A program made the translations under genes and the position numbers. From Tessaracoccus sp. MC1679 (lineage in GTDB: Bacteria > Actinomycetota > Actinomycetes > Propionibacteriales > Propionibacteriaceae), in assembly GCF_014164775.1 (NCBI RefSeq), contig NZ_JACJGB010000004.1, positions 1 to 64,000 on the forward strand: a stretch of DNA of 64,000 nt. Reading direction: 5' to 3'. This document shows, piece by piece, positions 8,831 through 16,936 of this stretch (within the stretch, counting starts at the first letter, position 1; each line of letters opens with the position of its first letter). A model generated the notes under the pieces. The model saw only the letters and a list, made by a program, of their open reading frames with translations. It had not been told where the DNA came from and did not search any database.

Positions 8831-10036
8831 GTGACTGCTGCATTGACCACTGCAACCATGCCCACCCTCGACGGCGCCGCCAACGTCGCCGGGGCCATCG
8901 AGACCATCGAGTCGCACCTCCACCCGGAGCCCAGCTTCGACGTGGCCAAGCACCCCATGCCCACCGGCCGCGAGGAGATCTGGCGCTTCTCACCACTCAA
9001 GGCTCTCCGTCCGCTCCTGGCCGAGGGCGACGCGCTGGGCGGCCTCGACTGGGCGGGCGAGGTTCCCGACGGCGTCGAGATGCGCGCAATCCCGGCGGCT
9101 GAGGCGCGGGAACGCGCCATTGAGCCCCCCGTCGACCGGATCGCAGCTATCGCGGCGCAGCGCACCGGCGAGGCGGTCTACCTGAACGTGCCCGCCGAGG
9201 CCGTCATCGCCGAGCCCATCGTGTTCACCGCCACCGGCAGCGGCGGCCCCGCCGCCGAGTCGTTCATCGCGGACTTCGGGCGGCACTCCCGCGCCACCCT
9301 CGTGCTGCACTTCGAGGGCTCCGCCCAGTACGCCGCCAAGTACGACTTCCGCGTCGCAGACGGCGCCGAGATCAACCTCGTCTACGTCAACGACTGGGCC
9401 GAGGACACGGTGCACGGCGCCCAGATCTCCGTCCAGGTGGGCCGCGACGCGCACGTCCGCACCATCCACACCTCCCTGGGCGGCAAGGCCATCCGCATCG
9501 CGGAGCGCGCCAGCTTCGCCGGCCCGGGCGGCTCCGTGGAGCAGTTCGGCCTGTACTTCGTCAACGGCGGCCAGCACGTCGAGCACCGCATGTTCGTCGA
9601 CCACAACGAGCCCCACACCAAGAGCAACGTGGACTACCGCGGCGCGCTGCAGGGCAAGGGCGCGCACTCGGTGTGGATCGGCGATGTCCTGATCCGCAAG
9701 GTCGCCAAACAGATCGAGACCTACGAGTCCAACAAGAACCTGGTGCTGACCGACGGCTGCCAGGCGGACTCGGTGCCCAACCTCGAGATCGAGACCGGCG
9801 AGATCGCCGGCGCCGGCCACTCGTCGACCACGGGTCGCTTCGACGACAATCAGCTGTTCTACCTGATGAGCCGCGGCATCACTGAGGACGAGGCGCGGCG
9901 CCTCATCGTGCACGGCTTCTTCAACGACATCATCCGCCGGATCGGTGTTCCCGCCATCGAGCAGCGCCTGCTGGCCCAGGTGGAGCGGGAGCTGGAGCTG
10001 GTCCACGGGAGCACCGCGACGAAGGAGCACGAGTGA
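8831..10036 (+). CDS. sufD: Fe-S cluster assembly protein SufD
   Basis: A 401-residue partner of SufB in the SufBC2D complex. The C-terminal half resembles SufB, with [20 protein letters not shown] near 335-355, and the N-terminal half is variable as usual. The start is a GTG at 8831 after a 37-nt gap from sufB. The stop overlaps the start of the Rieske gene (GTGA, 4 nt). It keeps the His of the GAGHSS segment, the position used with the SufB Cys in cluster assembly in the E. coli system. Confidence 0.94.
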   Translation: MTAALTTATMPTLDGAANVAGAIETIESHLHPEPSFDVAKHPMPTGREEIWRFSPLKALRPLLAEGDALGGLDWAGEVPDGVEMRAIPAAEARERAIEPPVDRIAAIAAQRTGEAVYLNVPAEAVIAEPIVFTATGSGGPAAESFIADFGRHSRATLVLHFEGSAQYAAKYDFRVADGAEINLVYVNDWAEDTVHGAQISVQVGRDAHVRTIHTSLGGKAIRIAERASFAGPGGSVEQFGLYFVNGGQHVEHRMFVDHNEPHTKSNVDYRGALQGKGAHSVWIGDVLIRKVAKQIETYESNKNLVLTDGCQADSVPNLEIETGEIAGAGHSSTTGRFDDNQLFYLMSRGITEDEARRLIVHGFFNDIIRRIGVPAIEQRLLAQVERELELVHGSTATKEHE

Positions 10037-10362
10037 GCTTCGTCACCGTCGCCCAGGTCGTTCAGCTCGATCAGGCCAAGCCGCTCGCGGTGGACGTCGA
10101 CGACGAGCTGACCGTGGCCCTCGTCCTCCACGGCACCGAGGTCTACGCCATCGAGGATCAGTGCAGCCACGGCAAGGTCGCGCTCAGCGAGGGCGACGTC
10201 GTCGGCGGCACCATCGAGTGCTATCTGCACGGCTCCACGTTCGACCTCGCCACCGGCCGCCCGCTCAACCTGCCCGCCACCGCACCCGTTCGGGTGTTCG
10301 CGTGCCGCATCGAGGGAGGCGACGTCCAGATCGACGTCGACGCCCCCGCCACCACCTACTGA
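10033..10362 (+). CDS. Rieske-type [2Fe-2S] ferredoxin of the suf operon
   Basis: A 109-residue protein with the complete Rieske pattern Cys44-x-His46 and Cys63-x2-His66, which binds one [2Fe-2S] cluster. It belongs to the soluble non-heme ferredoxin component class (NirD/BphA3-like). Its position between sufD and sufC is usual in actinobacteria. An electron-transfer role in cluster assembly is likely but not proven. The GTG start overlaps the sufD stop. Confidence 0.9.
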   Translation: MSFVTVAQVVQLDQAKPLAVDVDDELTVALVLHGTEVYAIEDQCSHGKVALSEGDVVGGTIECYLHGSTFDLATGRPLNLPATAPVRVFACRIEGGDVQIDVDAPATTY

Positions 10363-10422
10363 CGCACGGGGGCGAGCCCCCCGCGGACCCCCAACTCGAT
10401 TCACTCAGGAGAACCAGCACCC

Positions 10423-11187
10423 ATGTCCACTCTTGTCATCTCCGACCTGCACGTCGACGTCATCACCGAGGAGGGCAACAAGCCCATCCTCAAGGGCGTC
10501 AACCTCACCGTGAAGCCGGGCGAGATCCACGCCATCATGGGCCCCAACGGCTCCGGCAAGTCCACGCTGGCCTACGCCATCGCGGGCCACCCCAAGTACG
10601 TCATCACGCAGGGTTCCGTCACCCTCGACGGCGTGGAGCTCACCGAGCTGAAGGTTGATGAGCGCGCCCGAGCGGGTCTGTTCCTCGCCATGCAGTACCC
10701 CGTCGAGGTGCCCGGCGTCTCCGTCGCCAACTTCCTCCGCACGGCCAAGACCGCGCTCGACGGCGCCGCGCCGAAGGTCCGCACCTGGGTCAAGGAGGTC
10801 GAGGCCGCGCTCGGCCGGATGCAGCTCGACAAGACGTTCTCGGCGCGTTCCGTGAACGAGGGCTTCTCCGGCGGCGAGAAGAAGCGCCACGAGATCACCC
10901 AGCTGGAGCTGCTCAACCCGAAGGCCGCGATCCTCGACGAGACCGACTCCGGCCTCGACATCGACGCGCTGAAGATCGTCGCCGAGGGCGTCAACCGCTA
11001 CTCCGAGCAGGGTGACCGCGCGGTGATCCTCATCACGCACTACACCCGCATCCTGCGCTACATCGAGCCCACGTTCGTGCACGTGTTCGTCGACGGCCGC
11101 ATCGTCGCCGAGGGCGGCAAGGAGCTGGCCGATGACCTCGAGGCCACCGGCTATGAGGCCTACGTGAAGGCGTCCGCGAACGCATGA
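10423..11187 (+). CDS. sufC: Fe-S cluster assembly ATPase SufC
   Basis: A 254-residue ABC-type ATPase that drives shape changes of the SufB-SufD scaffold. It has Walker A GPNGSGKST, signature FSGGEKKRHE, and the unusual Walker B ILDETDSGLD typical of SufC. It is cytosolic, with no membrane partner. AGGAGA lies 9 nt before the ATG at 10423. A 60-nt gap separates it from the Rieske gene. Confidence 0.96.
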   Translation: MSTLVISDLHVDVITEEGNKPILKGVNLTVKPGEIHAIMGPNGSGKSTLAYAIAGHPKYVITQGSVTLDGVELTELKVDERARAGLFLAMQYPVEVPGVSVANFLRTAKTALDGAAPKVRTWVKEVEAALGRMQLDKTFSARSVNEGFSGGEKKRHEITQLELLNPKAAILDETDSGLDIDALKIVAEGVNRYSEQGDRAVILITHYTRILRYIEPTFVHVFVDGRIVAEGGKELADDLEATGYEAYVKASANA

Positions 11188-11202
11188 TGACGCCCCCGCG
11201 CA

Positions 11203-11248
11203 GGTTGAGCCAGCCGCGGCGCGTAGCGCCCGCTGCTGCGTCGAAACC
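11203..11248. repeat. Intergenic dyad element, suf copy 1
   Basis: A 46-bp stretch between sufC and sufS that starts GGTTGAGC and ends GTCGAAACC. The two halves form an imperfect inverted repeat around a GC-rich core. A second element with the same ends lies between sufU and sufT (12971-13017), and both are bordered by CCCCGCTGG. Short repeats with GGTTGAG...GTCGAAACC ends are, to my knowledge, frequent in actinobacterial intergenic DNA. Confidence 0.6.
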
Positions 11249-11277
11249 CACGTCCCCCGCTGGAGAGCTGATCGCTG

Positions 11278-12528
11278 ATGACTGACGCCCTGGACGTCGA
11301 GGAGATCCGCGCGGACTTCCCGATCCTGCAGCGCGGGGTGGGGGAGTGGCCGCTGGTCTACCTCGACTCGGCCAACACCTCCCAGAAGCCGCGGCAGGTG
11401 GTGGACGCGATCGCCGAGCACTACCTGCAGCACAACGCGAACGTTGCCCGCGCCATGCACCTTCTCGGCGCTGAGGCGACGGAGGCGTTCGAGGGTGCCC
11501 GGTCCAAGGTCGCGGGGTTCATCGGGGCGGGGCGGACCGAGGAAATCGTCTTCACGAAGAACGCCTCGGAGGCCCTCAACCTGGCCGCGCACACATTGGG
11601 ATCCCGGCTGAAGCCGGGCGACGAGGTGGTCGTCTCCGTGATGGAGCACCACTCCAACATCGTGCCGTGGCAGCTCGCCTGCCAGCGTTCCGGTGCCACT
11701 CTGCGGTGGTTCGACGTCACCGACGAGGGCCGCCTCGACCGCGAGGCCGCCGAACGGGACGGGCTCATCAACGAGCGCACGAAGGTGGTGTCTCTGACGT
11801 GGGTGTCCAACGTGCTCGGCACCCGCAACCCGATCGCGCAGATCGCGGCCCAGGCCCACGCCGTCGGCGCCGTCATGGTGGTGGACGCCTCCCAGGGCGT
11901 CCCGCACCAGGCCACCGACGTCGCGGCACTGGGGGCAGATCTGGTGGCGTTCACAGGACACAAGTTGTGCGGGCCCACCGGCATCGGTGTCCTCTGGGGC
12001 CGCTACGACCTCCTCGCCGACCTGCCCCCCTACATGGGTGGCGGCGAGATGATCGAGGTCGTCGAGATGAGCCACTCCACCTACGCCCCGCCGCCGCACC
12101 GCTTCGAGGCCGGCACCCCGCCGATCGCCCAGGCCGTGGGGCTCGGCGCCGCCGTCGACTACCTCATGGGCGTCGGCATGGAGCGGGTTGCCGCGCATGA
12201 GCAGCAGCTCACCGAGTACGCCCTGGCGAAGCTGACCAGCATCGACGGCCTCGTGCTGCTCGGTCCGGGCGAGGCGGTGGACCGCGGCAGCGCCGTGTCG
12301 TTCAACATCGCCGGGGTGCACCCCCACGACGTGATGCAGGTCCTGGACTCCCGCGGGGTCGCGATCCGCGGCGGCCATCACTGCGCGCGCCCCCTTCACA
12401 AGCGGCTCGGCCACCAGAGTTCAACGCGGGCGTCGTCGTACCTCTACACCACACCCGCCGAGATCGACGCGCTGGCCGACGCCCTGGTGTTCACCCGCAA
12501 CTACTTCGCGCCACGATTCGGAGGCTGA
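11278..12528 (+). CDS. sufS: Cysteine desulfurase SufS
   Basis: A 416-residue pyridoxal-phosphate enzyme that takes sulfur from cysteine and passes it to SufU. The PLP-binding Lys is Lys229 in FTGHKLCGP, and the persulfide-carrying Cys is Cys369 in GGHHCARPLH. Length and motifs are those of group II desulfurases (SufS/CsdA). The ATG is preceded by GGAGAG. sufU follows after 1 nt, which fits their direct sulfur relay. Confidence 0.96.
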   Translation: MTDALDVEEIRADFPILQRGVGEWPLVYLDSANTSQKPRQVVDAIAEHYLQHNANVARAMHLLGAEATEAFEGARSKVAGFIGAGRTEEIVFTKNASEALNLAAHTLGSRLKPGDEVVVSVMEHHSNIVPWQLACQRSGATLRWFDVTDEGRLDREAAERDGLINERTKVVSLTWVSNVLGTRNPIAQIAAQAHAVGAVMVVDASQGVPHQATDVAALGADLVAFTGHKLCGPTGIGVLWGRYDLLADLPPYMGGGEMIEVVEMSHSTYAPPPHRFEAGTPPIAQAVGLGAAVDYLMGVGMERVAAHEQQLTEYALAKLTSIDGLVLLGPGEAVDRGSAVSFNIAGVHPHDVMQVLDSRGVAIRGGHHCARPLHKRLGHQSSTRASSYLYTTPAEIDALADALVFTRNYFAPRFGG

Positions 12529-12529
12529 C

Positions 12530-12976
12530 GTGAACATCGACGAGCTGTACCAGACGATCATCCTCGACCACTACCGCGAGAAGCATCACTCAGGGCTGCG
12601 CGAGCCGTACGAGGTGGAGGTGCACCACGTGAACCCGTCGTGCGGCGACGAGCTCACCCTGCGTGTGCACGTCGACGGCGACACGATCACCGACATCTCC
12701 TACCACGCCGAAGGCTGCTCGATCTCGCAGGCCTCCACCTCGGTGATGACGGACCTGCTGATCGGCAAGCCCGCCAGTCACGCCCTGGACCTGCACGACA
12801 AGTTCCTGGAGATGATGCAGAGTCAAGGCCGCATCGAGCCCGACGAAGACATCTTCGAAGACGCCATCGCGTTCGCCGGAGTCTCCAAGTTCCCCGCACG
12901 CGTCAAGTGCGCGCTCCTCGGCTGGTCCGCGGTCCGGGACGCCACCCTGCAAGCCACCGCCCACCCCGCTGGTTGA
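12530..12976 (+). CDS. sufU: Zinc-dependent sulfurtransferase SufU
   Basis: A 148-residue IscU-like protein. Cys38, Asp40 (PSCGDE), Cys63 (EGCSIS) and Cys127 (VKCALL) match the zinc site of Bacillus-type SufU. In that system zinc ligand swapping lets SufU accept sulfur from SufS. The GTG start lies 1 nt after sufS. The last codon and TGA stop fall inside a repeat element (GGTTGA), so the C-terminus may have been set by insertion of that element. Confidence 0.95.
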   Translation: MNIDELYQTIILDHYREKHHSGLREPYEVEVHHVNPSCGDELTLRVHVDGDTITDISYHAEGCSISQASTSVMTDLLIGKPASHALDLHDKFLEMMQSQGRIEPDEDIFEDAIAFAGVSKFPARVKCALLGWSAVRDATLQATAHPAG

Positions 12977-13017
12977 GCCGACGATCCGGCTCGAGCCCGG
13001 ATCATCGTGTCGAAACC
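12971..13017. repeat. Intergenic dyad element, suf copy 2
   Basis: A 47-bp inverted repeat with ends GGTTGAGCC and GTCGAAACC and an inner stem GATCCGG/CCGGATC around CTCGAG. It is the second copy of the element at 11203-11248. Its first six bases are the last Gly codon and stop codon of sufU. Confidence 0.65.
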
Positions 13018-13038
13018 CCCTCGACCTCAAGGAGAACC

Positions 13039-13437
13039 ATGTACACCCCAGAACAGCGGCCCAGCGATCTGGTCAAGGACCAGCTCCCCGACGTGGACCT
13101 GTCCCAGCCCGCAGCCCCGGCGTCAGCCGCGGCCACGGAGGATGAGGTCCTCGAGGCGATGAAGGACGTCGTCGACCCCGAGCTGATGGTCAACGTCGTC
13201 GACCTGGGCCTCGTCTACGGCGTCCAGGTCGACGAGTACGGCAACGCGACGATCGACATGACGCTCACCTCACCCACCTGCCCCCTCACCGACAAGATCG
13301 AGTACGACACCAAGTACGTGCTCGATGGCCTCGTGTCGTCGGTGACCATCAACTGGGTGTGGCTGCCGCCGTGGTCGCTCGAGGCGATCACCGAGGACGG
13401 CCGCGAGCAGCTGCGCGCAATCGGCTACAACCTCTGA
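13039..13437 (+). CDS. sufT: SufT-like Fe-S maturation factor (DUF59/MIP18)
   Basis: A 132-residue protein with one DUF59 domain from about residue 35: DPELMVNVVDLGLVY followed by the TSPTCPLT segment with its conserved Cys. DUF59 proteins in suf operons (SufT) help mature Fe-S enzymes. The first ~35 residues are polar and variable. The start is ATG 13039 with AAGGAG upstream; the open frame further upstream runs through sufU and the repeat. It is the last gene of the suf operon. A short GCGGG/CCCGC hairpin follows at 13440-13452. Confidence 0.93.
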   Translation: MYTPEQRPSDLVKDQLPDVDLSQPAAPASAAATEDEVLEAMKDVVDPELMVNVVDLGLVYGVQVDEYGNATIDMTLTSPTCPLTDKIEYDTKYVLDGLVSSVTINWVWLPPWSLEAITEDGREQLRAIGYNL

Positions 13438-13495
13438 CGGCGGGCCTCCCGCGGGCTAGCCTCAGATCAAGGATCACTGAGACCAGGAGGCGACG

Positions 13496-14323
13496 ATGCC
13501 CACGTTCACGACCGCAGATGACGTGACGCTCCACTACACCGACACGGGCGGCCGGGGCCGACCCCTGGTCCTCGTCCACGGCTGGCCCCTCTCGGGGGAG
13601 GCGTTCGCACGCAACCTCCCGGCCTTCGTCGAGGCCGGTCACCGCGTGATCACCTACGACAGGCGGGGGTTCGGACAGTCCGACAAGCCCGCCGGCGACG
13701 TCGACTACGACGTCCTCGCCGACGACCTCGAGGCGCTCATCCAGGACCTGGACCTGCAGGGCGCCGTCCTCCTCGGCTTCTCCATGGGTGGCGGCGAGGT
13801 GGCGCGCTACTTCAGCAGGCACGGCTCCGAGCGCATCGCCGCCGCGATCTTCTCCGGCTCCATCACACCCGCGCTGTGCATCTCCGACGACAACCCGGAC
13901 GGCGCTATGCCCATGGACGGCTTCCAGGGGATGTCCGACCAGTGCGCAACGGACCGCGACGGTTTCCTCGACCAGTTCATCACCTGGTTCTACAGCACCG
14001 CCGACGGCGGCCTCCAGGTCGATGAGGACACCCGTCAGGCGGCACTGAAGATAGCCCACCAGTCCAGCCCCCATGCCGCGGCGCAGACGATCCTGATCTG
14101 GGCAACCGACCTGCGGGACGACTGCCGCGCCATCGACGTGCCAACGCTCGTCATCCACGGCGACGGAGACATCAACGTTCCCATCGACAAGTCGAGCCGT
14201 CGGATGGCCGAGTTCGTGCCGGACTCCGAGCTCGTGGTCATCCACGGCGGCCCACACGGCGTCAACGACTCGCACGCCGAGCACTGGGAGCGGGAGATCA
14301 TCGGGTTCATCGGGATGCTCTAG
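13496..14323 (+). CDS. Alpha/beta hydrolase (non-heme haloperoxidase-like)
   Basis: A 275-residue alpha/beta hydrolase with catalytic triad Ser96 (GFSMGG), Asp225 (HGDGD) and His254 (GGPHG). The sequence resembles the bromoperoxidase/arylesterase group, whose natural activity is usually ester hydrolysis or perhydrolysis. No signal peptide is seen, so it is cytoplasmic. AGGAGG lies just before the ATG, and a TAGCCT box at 13456-13461 could be its -10. It stands alone between the suf operon and rarD. Substrate unknown. Confidence 0.88.
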   Translation: MPTFTTADDVTLHYTDTGGRGRPLVLVHGWPLSGEAFARNLPAFVEAGHRVITYDRRGFGQSDKPAGDVDYDVLADDLEALIQDLDLQGAVLLGFSMGGGEVARYFSRHGSERIAAAIFSGSITPALCISDDNPDGAMPMDGFQGMSDQCATDRDGFLDQFITWFYSTADGGLQVDEDTRQAALKIAHQSSPHAAAQTILIWATDLRDDCRAIDVPTLVIHGDGDINVPIDKSSRRMAEFVPDSELVVIHGGPHGVNDSHAEHWEREIIGFIGML

Positions 14324-14366
14324 CCGCCAGGCGTCGACTGCCGGGGTCCGGCCGGGCAGCCCGCGA

Positions 14367-14372
14367 TAGGCT
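14367..14372 (+). promoter_or_regulatory. Putative -10 box, leaderless rarD
   Basis: TAGGCT ends 6 nt before the GTG at 14379, with no Shine-Dalgarno sequence. Confidence 0.5.
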
Positions 14373-14378
14373 CAGCCG

Positions 14379-15257
14379 GTGCGCGACAACAGGGCCGGAC
14401 TGGGCTACGGGCTGGCGGCCTACATCCTGTGGGGCCTGTTTCCGCTGTACTTCCAGTTCTTCGGCCGCTCCGGCGCGCTCGAGGTGGTGGCGCACCGGGC
14501 GCTGTGGTCGCTGGGGTTCTGCCTGCTCCTCATCGCGCTGCTGCGGCAGTGGGGGCTGCTGCGCGCCGCGCTGGCGGACAGGCGCACGGTCGCGGCGCTC
14601 GCCCTGGCGGGCGGCCTCATCGTCGTCAACTGGACCACCTACGTCTTCGCGGTCATGACTGAGCGGACCCTGGAGACGGCTCTCGGCTACTTCATCAACC
14701 CACTCGCGGTGGCGGGGCTCGGCATCCTCGTGTTGGGGGAACGGCTGCGACGCCTTCAGCGGGTGGCCATGGCGTTCGGGGTGGCCTCCGTCGCAGTGAT
14801 GGTGGTGGGGTACGGGCAGGTTCCCTGGATCGCCCTGACTCTCGCGGGCTCGTTCGGGCTCTATTCGCTGGTGAAGAAGCTCGCAGGACGCTCTGTGGGT
14901 GCCCTGCCGGGCCTGGCGATCGAGACCGCCGCCGTCGCCCCGGTGGCAGCGGCCTACCTGACCTACCTCGCGGCGACCGGGGGATCGACCGCGACCGGTG
15001 GCTACGGAGCGCTGCTCGCCACCACCGGCATCGTCACGGCGATCCCGCTGCTGCTGTTCGCCGCCGCGGCCCGGCGCATCTCCATGATCACCATCGCGAT
15101 CCTGCAGTACCTGGCCCCCATCGGGCAGTTCCTGGTGGGCTGGCTCGCCTTCGACGAACCGATGCCGGCCGCGCGCTGGGCCGGCTTCACCCTGGTGTGG
15201 GCGGCGGTGGCGTTGTTCATCGCCGATGCGCTCCTGGCCAGCCGTAGGCGCCGCTGA
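14379..15257 (+). CDS. rarD: RarD-type EamA transporter
   Basis: A 292-residue membrane protein with about ten hydrophobic segments in two EamA repeats. The N-terminal GYGLAAYILWGLFPLYF and the EVVAHRALWS segment are typical of RarD, the family named for chloramphenicol sensitivity in E. coli. The substrate is unknown; metabolite export is the usual guess. It starts with GTG and appears leaderless. The ABC-F gene follows after 46 nt. Confidence 0.9.
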   Translation: MRDNRAGLGYGLAAYILWGLFPLYFQFFGRSGALEVVAHRALWSLGFCLLLIALLRQWGLLRAALADRRTVAALALAGGLIVVNWTTYVFAVMTERTLETALGYFINPLAVAGLGILVLGERLRRLQRVAMAFGVASVAVMVVGYGQVPWIALTLAGSFGLYSLVKKLAGRSVGALPGLAIETAAVAPVAAAYLTYLAATGGSTATGGYGALLATTGIVTAIPLLLFAAAARRISMITIAILQYLAPIGQFLVGWLAFDEPMPAARWAGFTLVWAAVALFIADALLASRRRR

Positions 15258-15303
15258 CCATCCTCGGTTTGCCCTGCGCGCGCCTGGCAGGGAGACTGTC
15301 AAG

Positions 15304-16902
15304 GTGCTACAGGTCAAGGACATCGAGGTGCGCGCGGGCGCCAGGCTGCTGCTGTCGCCGGTGTCCTTCCAGGTGATCGGGGGAGACCGGATCGGCCTGG
15401 TGGGCCGCAACGGCGCCGGGAAGACCACCCTCACCCGCATCCTGGCCGGCGAGTCGCTGCCGGCCGCGGGCACCGTGACGCGCGCCGGTCAGCTGGGTTA
15501 CCTGCCGCAGGACCCGCGGTCCGGGGACCCGGAACAGATCGCCCGCGACCGTATTCTGGGCGCCCGCGGGCTGGACCAGGTGATCCAGCGGATGCGCCGC
15601 GCCGAGGAGGGCATGGGCAGCCACAGCGATTCGGTGCGTGAGGATGCCATGGCGGCCTATTCGCGCGCCGAGGCCGACCTGGTGGCGGCGGGCGGCTACG
15701 CCGCGGAGGCCGATGCGGCGCGCATCGCGGCCAACCTGGGCCTGGCGGACCGGGTGCTGGGCCAGCCGTTGAAGACACTCTCCGGGGGCCAGCGACGCCG
15801 CATCGAGTTGGCGCGGATCCTCTTCTCGGACGCCGAGACGCTGCTCCTCGACGAGCCCACCAACCACCTCGACGCGGATTCCGTGGTCTGGTTGCGCAGC
15901 TACCTTCAGGCCTTCCCCGGCGGCCTGATCGTGATCTCCCACGACACCGAACTGCTGAACGCGGTGGTCAACAAGGTGTACCACCTCGACGCCAACCGTG
16001 CTGAACTGGACATCTACTCCATGAACTGGAAGCGGTACCTCCTCCAGCGCGAGACCGACGAGAAGCGACGCAAGCGTGAGCTCGCCAACGCCGAGCGCAA
16101 GGCCTCCCAGCTGATGCTGCAGGCGGACAAGATGCGCGCCAAGGCCACCAAGGCCGTCGCCGCGCAGAACATGGCCAAGCGCGCCGAGAAGCTCATGGCG
16201 GGCGTCGAGGGTGAGCGTCGGGTCGACGCCGTCGCCAAGATCCGCTTCCCGGAGCCCGCCCCGTGCGGCAAGACCCCGCTCCGCGGCCATGACCTCAGTA
16301 AGTCCTACGGATCCCTGGAGGTGTTCACCGCCGTCGATCTGGCCATCGACAAGGGATCCAAGGTGGTGATCCTCGGCCTCAACGGCGCAGGAAAGACCAC
16401 CATGCTGCGCCTTCTGGCCAAGATGGAGGACCCGTCCGCCGGGCGGGTCGAGCTGGGGCACGGCGCGAAGCTCGGCTACTACGCGCAGGAGCACGAGACC
16501 CTGGACGTGAAGCGCAGCGTGTTGGACAACATGAAGTCCGCCTCGCCCAACCTCAACGACACCGAGGTGCGCAAGGTCCTCGGCTCGTTCCTGTTCACCG
16601 GGGACGACGTGCAGAAGCCCGCGGGCGTGCTCTCCGGCGGCGAGAAGACGCGCCTGGCGCTCGCGATGCTGGTGGTGTCGGCCGCCAACGTCCTGCTGCT
16701 CGACGAGCCCACGAACAACCTGGACCCGGCCTCCCGCGGCGAGGTGCTCAACGCGATCCGCACCTATGCGGGTGCCGTGATCCTGGTCACCCACGATCCG
16801 GGAGCGGTCGAGGCACTGGAGCCGGACCGGGTGCTGGTGATGCCCGACGGCGTCGAAGACCTCTGGAGCGACGAGTACGCCGAGCTGATCGACCTGGCCT
16901 AG
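15304..16902 (+). CDS. ABC-F family ATPase
   Basis: A 532-residue protein with two ABC domains and no membrane segments. Domain 1 has Walker A GRNGAGKTT and LSGGQRRRIEL; domain 2 has GLNGAGKTT and LSGGEKTRLAL. A charged linker rich in Lys, Arg and Ala (about 235-310) joins them. ABC-F proteins act on the ribosome (EttA, Uup and antibiotic-protection types); this one cannot be assigned to a subtype by eye. The likely start is GTG 15304, where the domain begins. GAGACT lies 6 nt upstream, so the mRNA may be leaderless. Confidence 0.9.
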   Translation: MLQVKDIEVRAGARLLLSPVSFQVIGGDRIGLVGRNGAGKTTLTRILAGESLPAAGTVTRAGQLGYLPQDPRSGDPEQIARDRILGARGLDQVIQRMRRAEEGMGSHSDSVREDAMAAYSRAEADLVAAGGYAAEADAARIAANLGLADRVLGQPLKTLSGGQRRRIELARILFSDAETLLLDEPTNHLDADSVVWLRSYLQAFPGGLIVISHDTELLNAVVNKVYHLDANRAELDIYSMNWKRYLLQRETDEKRRKRELANAERKASQLMLQADKMRAKATKAVAAQNMAKRAEKLMAGVEGERRVDAVAKIRFPEPAPCGKTPLRGHDLSKSYGSLEVFTAVDLAIDKGSKVVILGLNGAGKTTMLRLLAKMEDPSAGRVELGHGAKLGYYAQEHETLDVKRSVLDNMKSASPNLNDTEVRKVLGSFLFTGDDVQKPAGVLSGGEKTRLALAMLVVSAANVLLLDEPTNNLDPASRGEVLNAIRTYAGAVILVTHDPGAVEALEPDRVLVMPDGVEDLWSDEYAELIDLA

Positions 16903-16936
16903 CGAGGTCTAGCGGTACGCCCCGGAGGAGCGCCGC

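Noticed and set aside
10405-12414. 669-codon minus-strand frame across sufC and sufS
   Set aside because: It has no recognisable protein; the plus strand encodes two complete suf genes with all catalytic residues.
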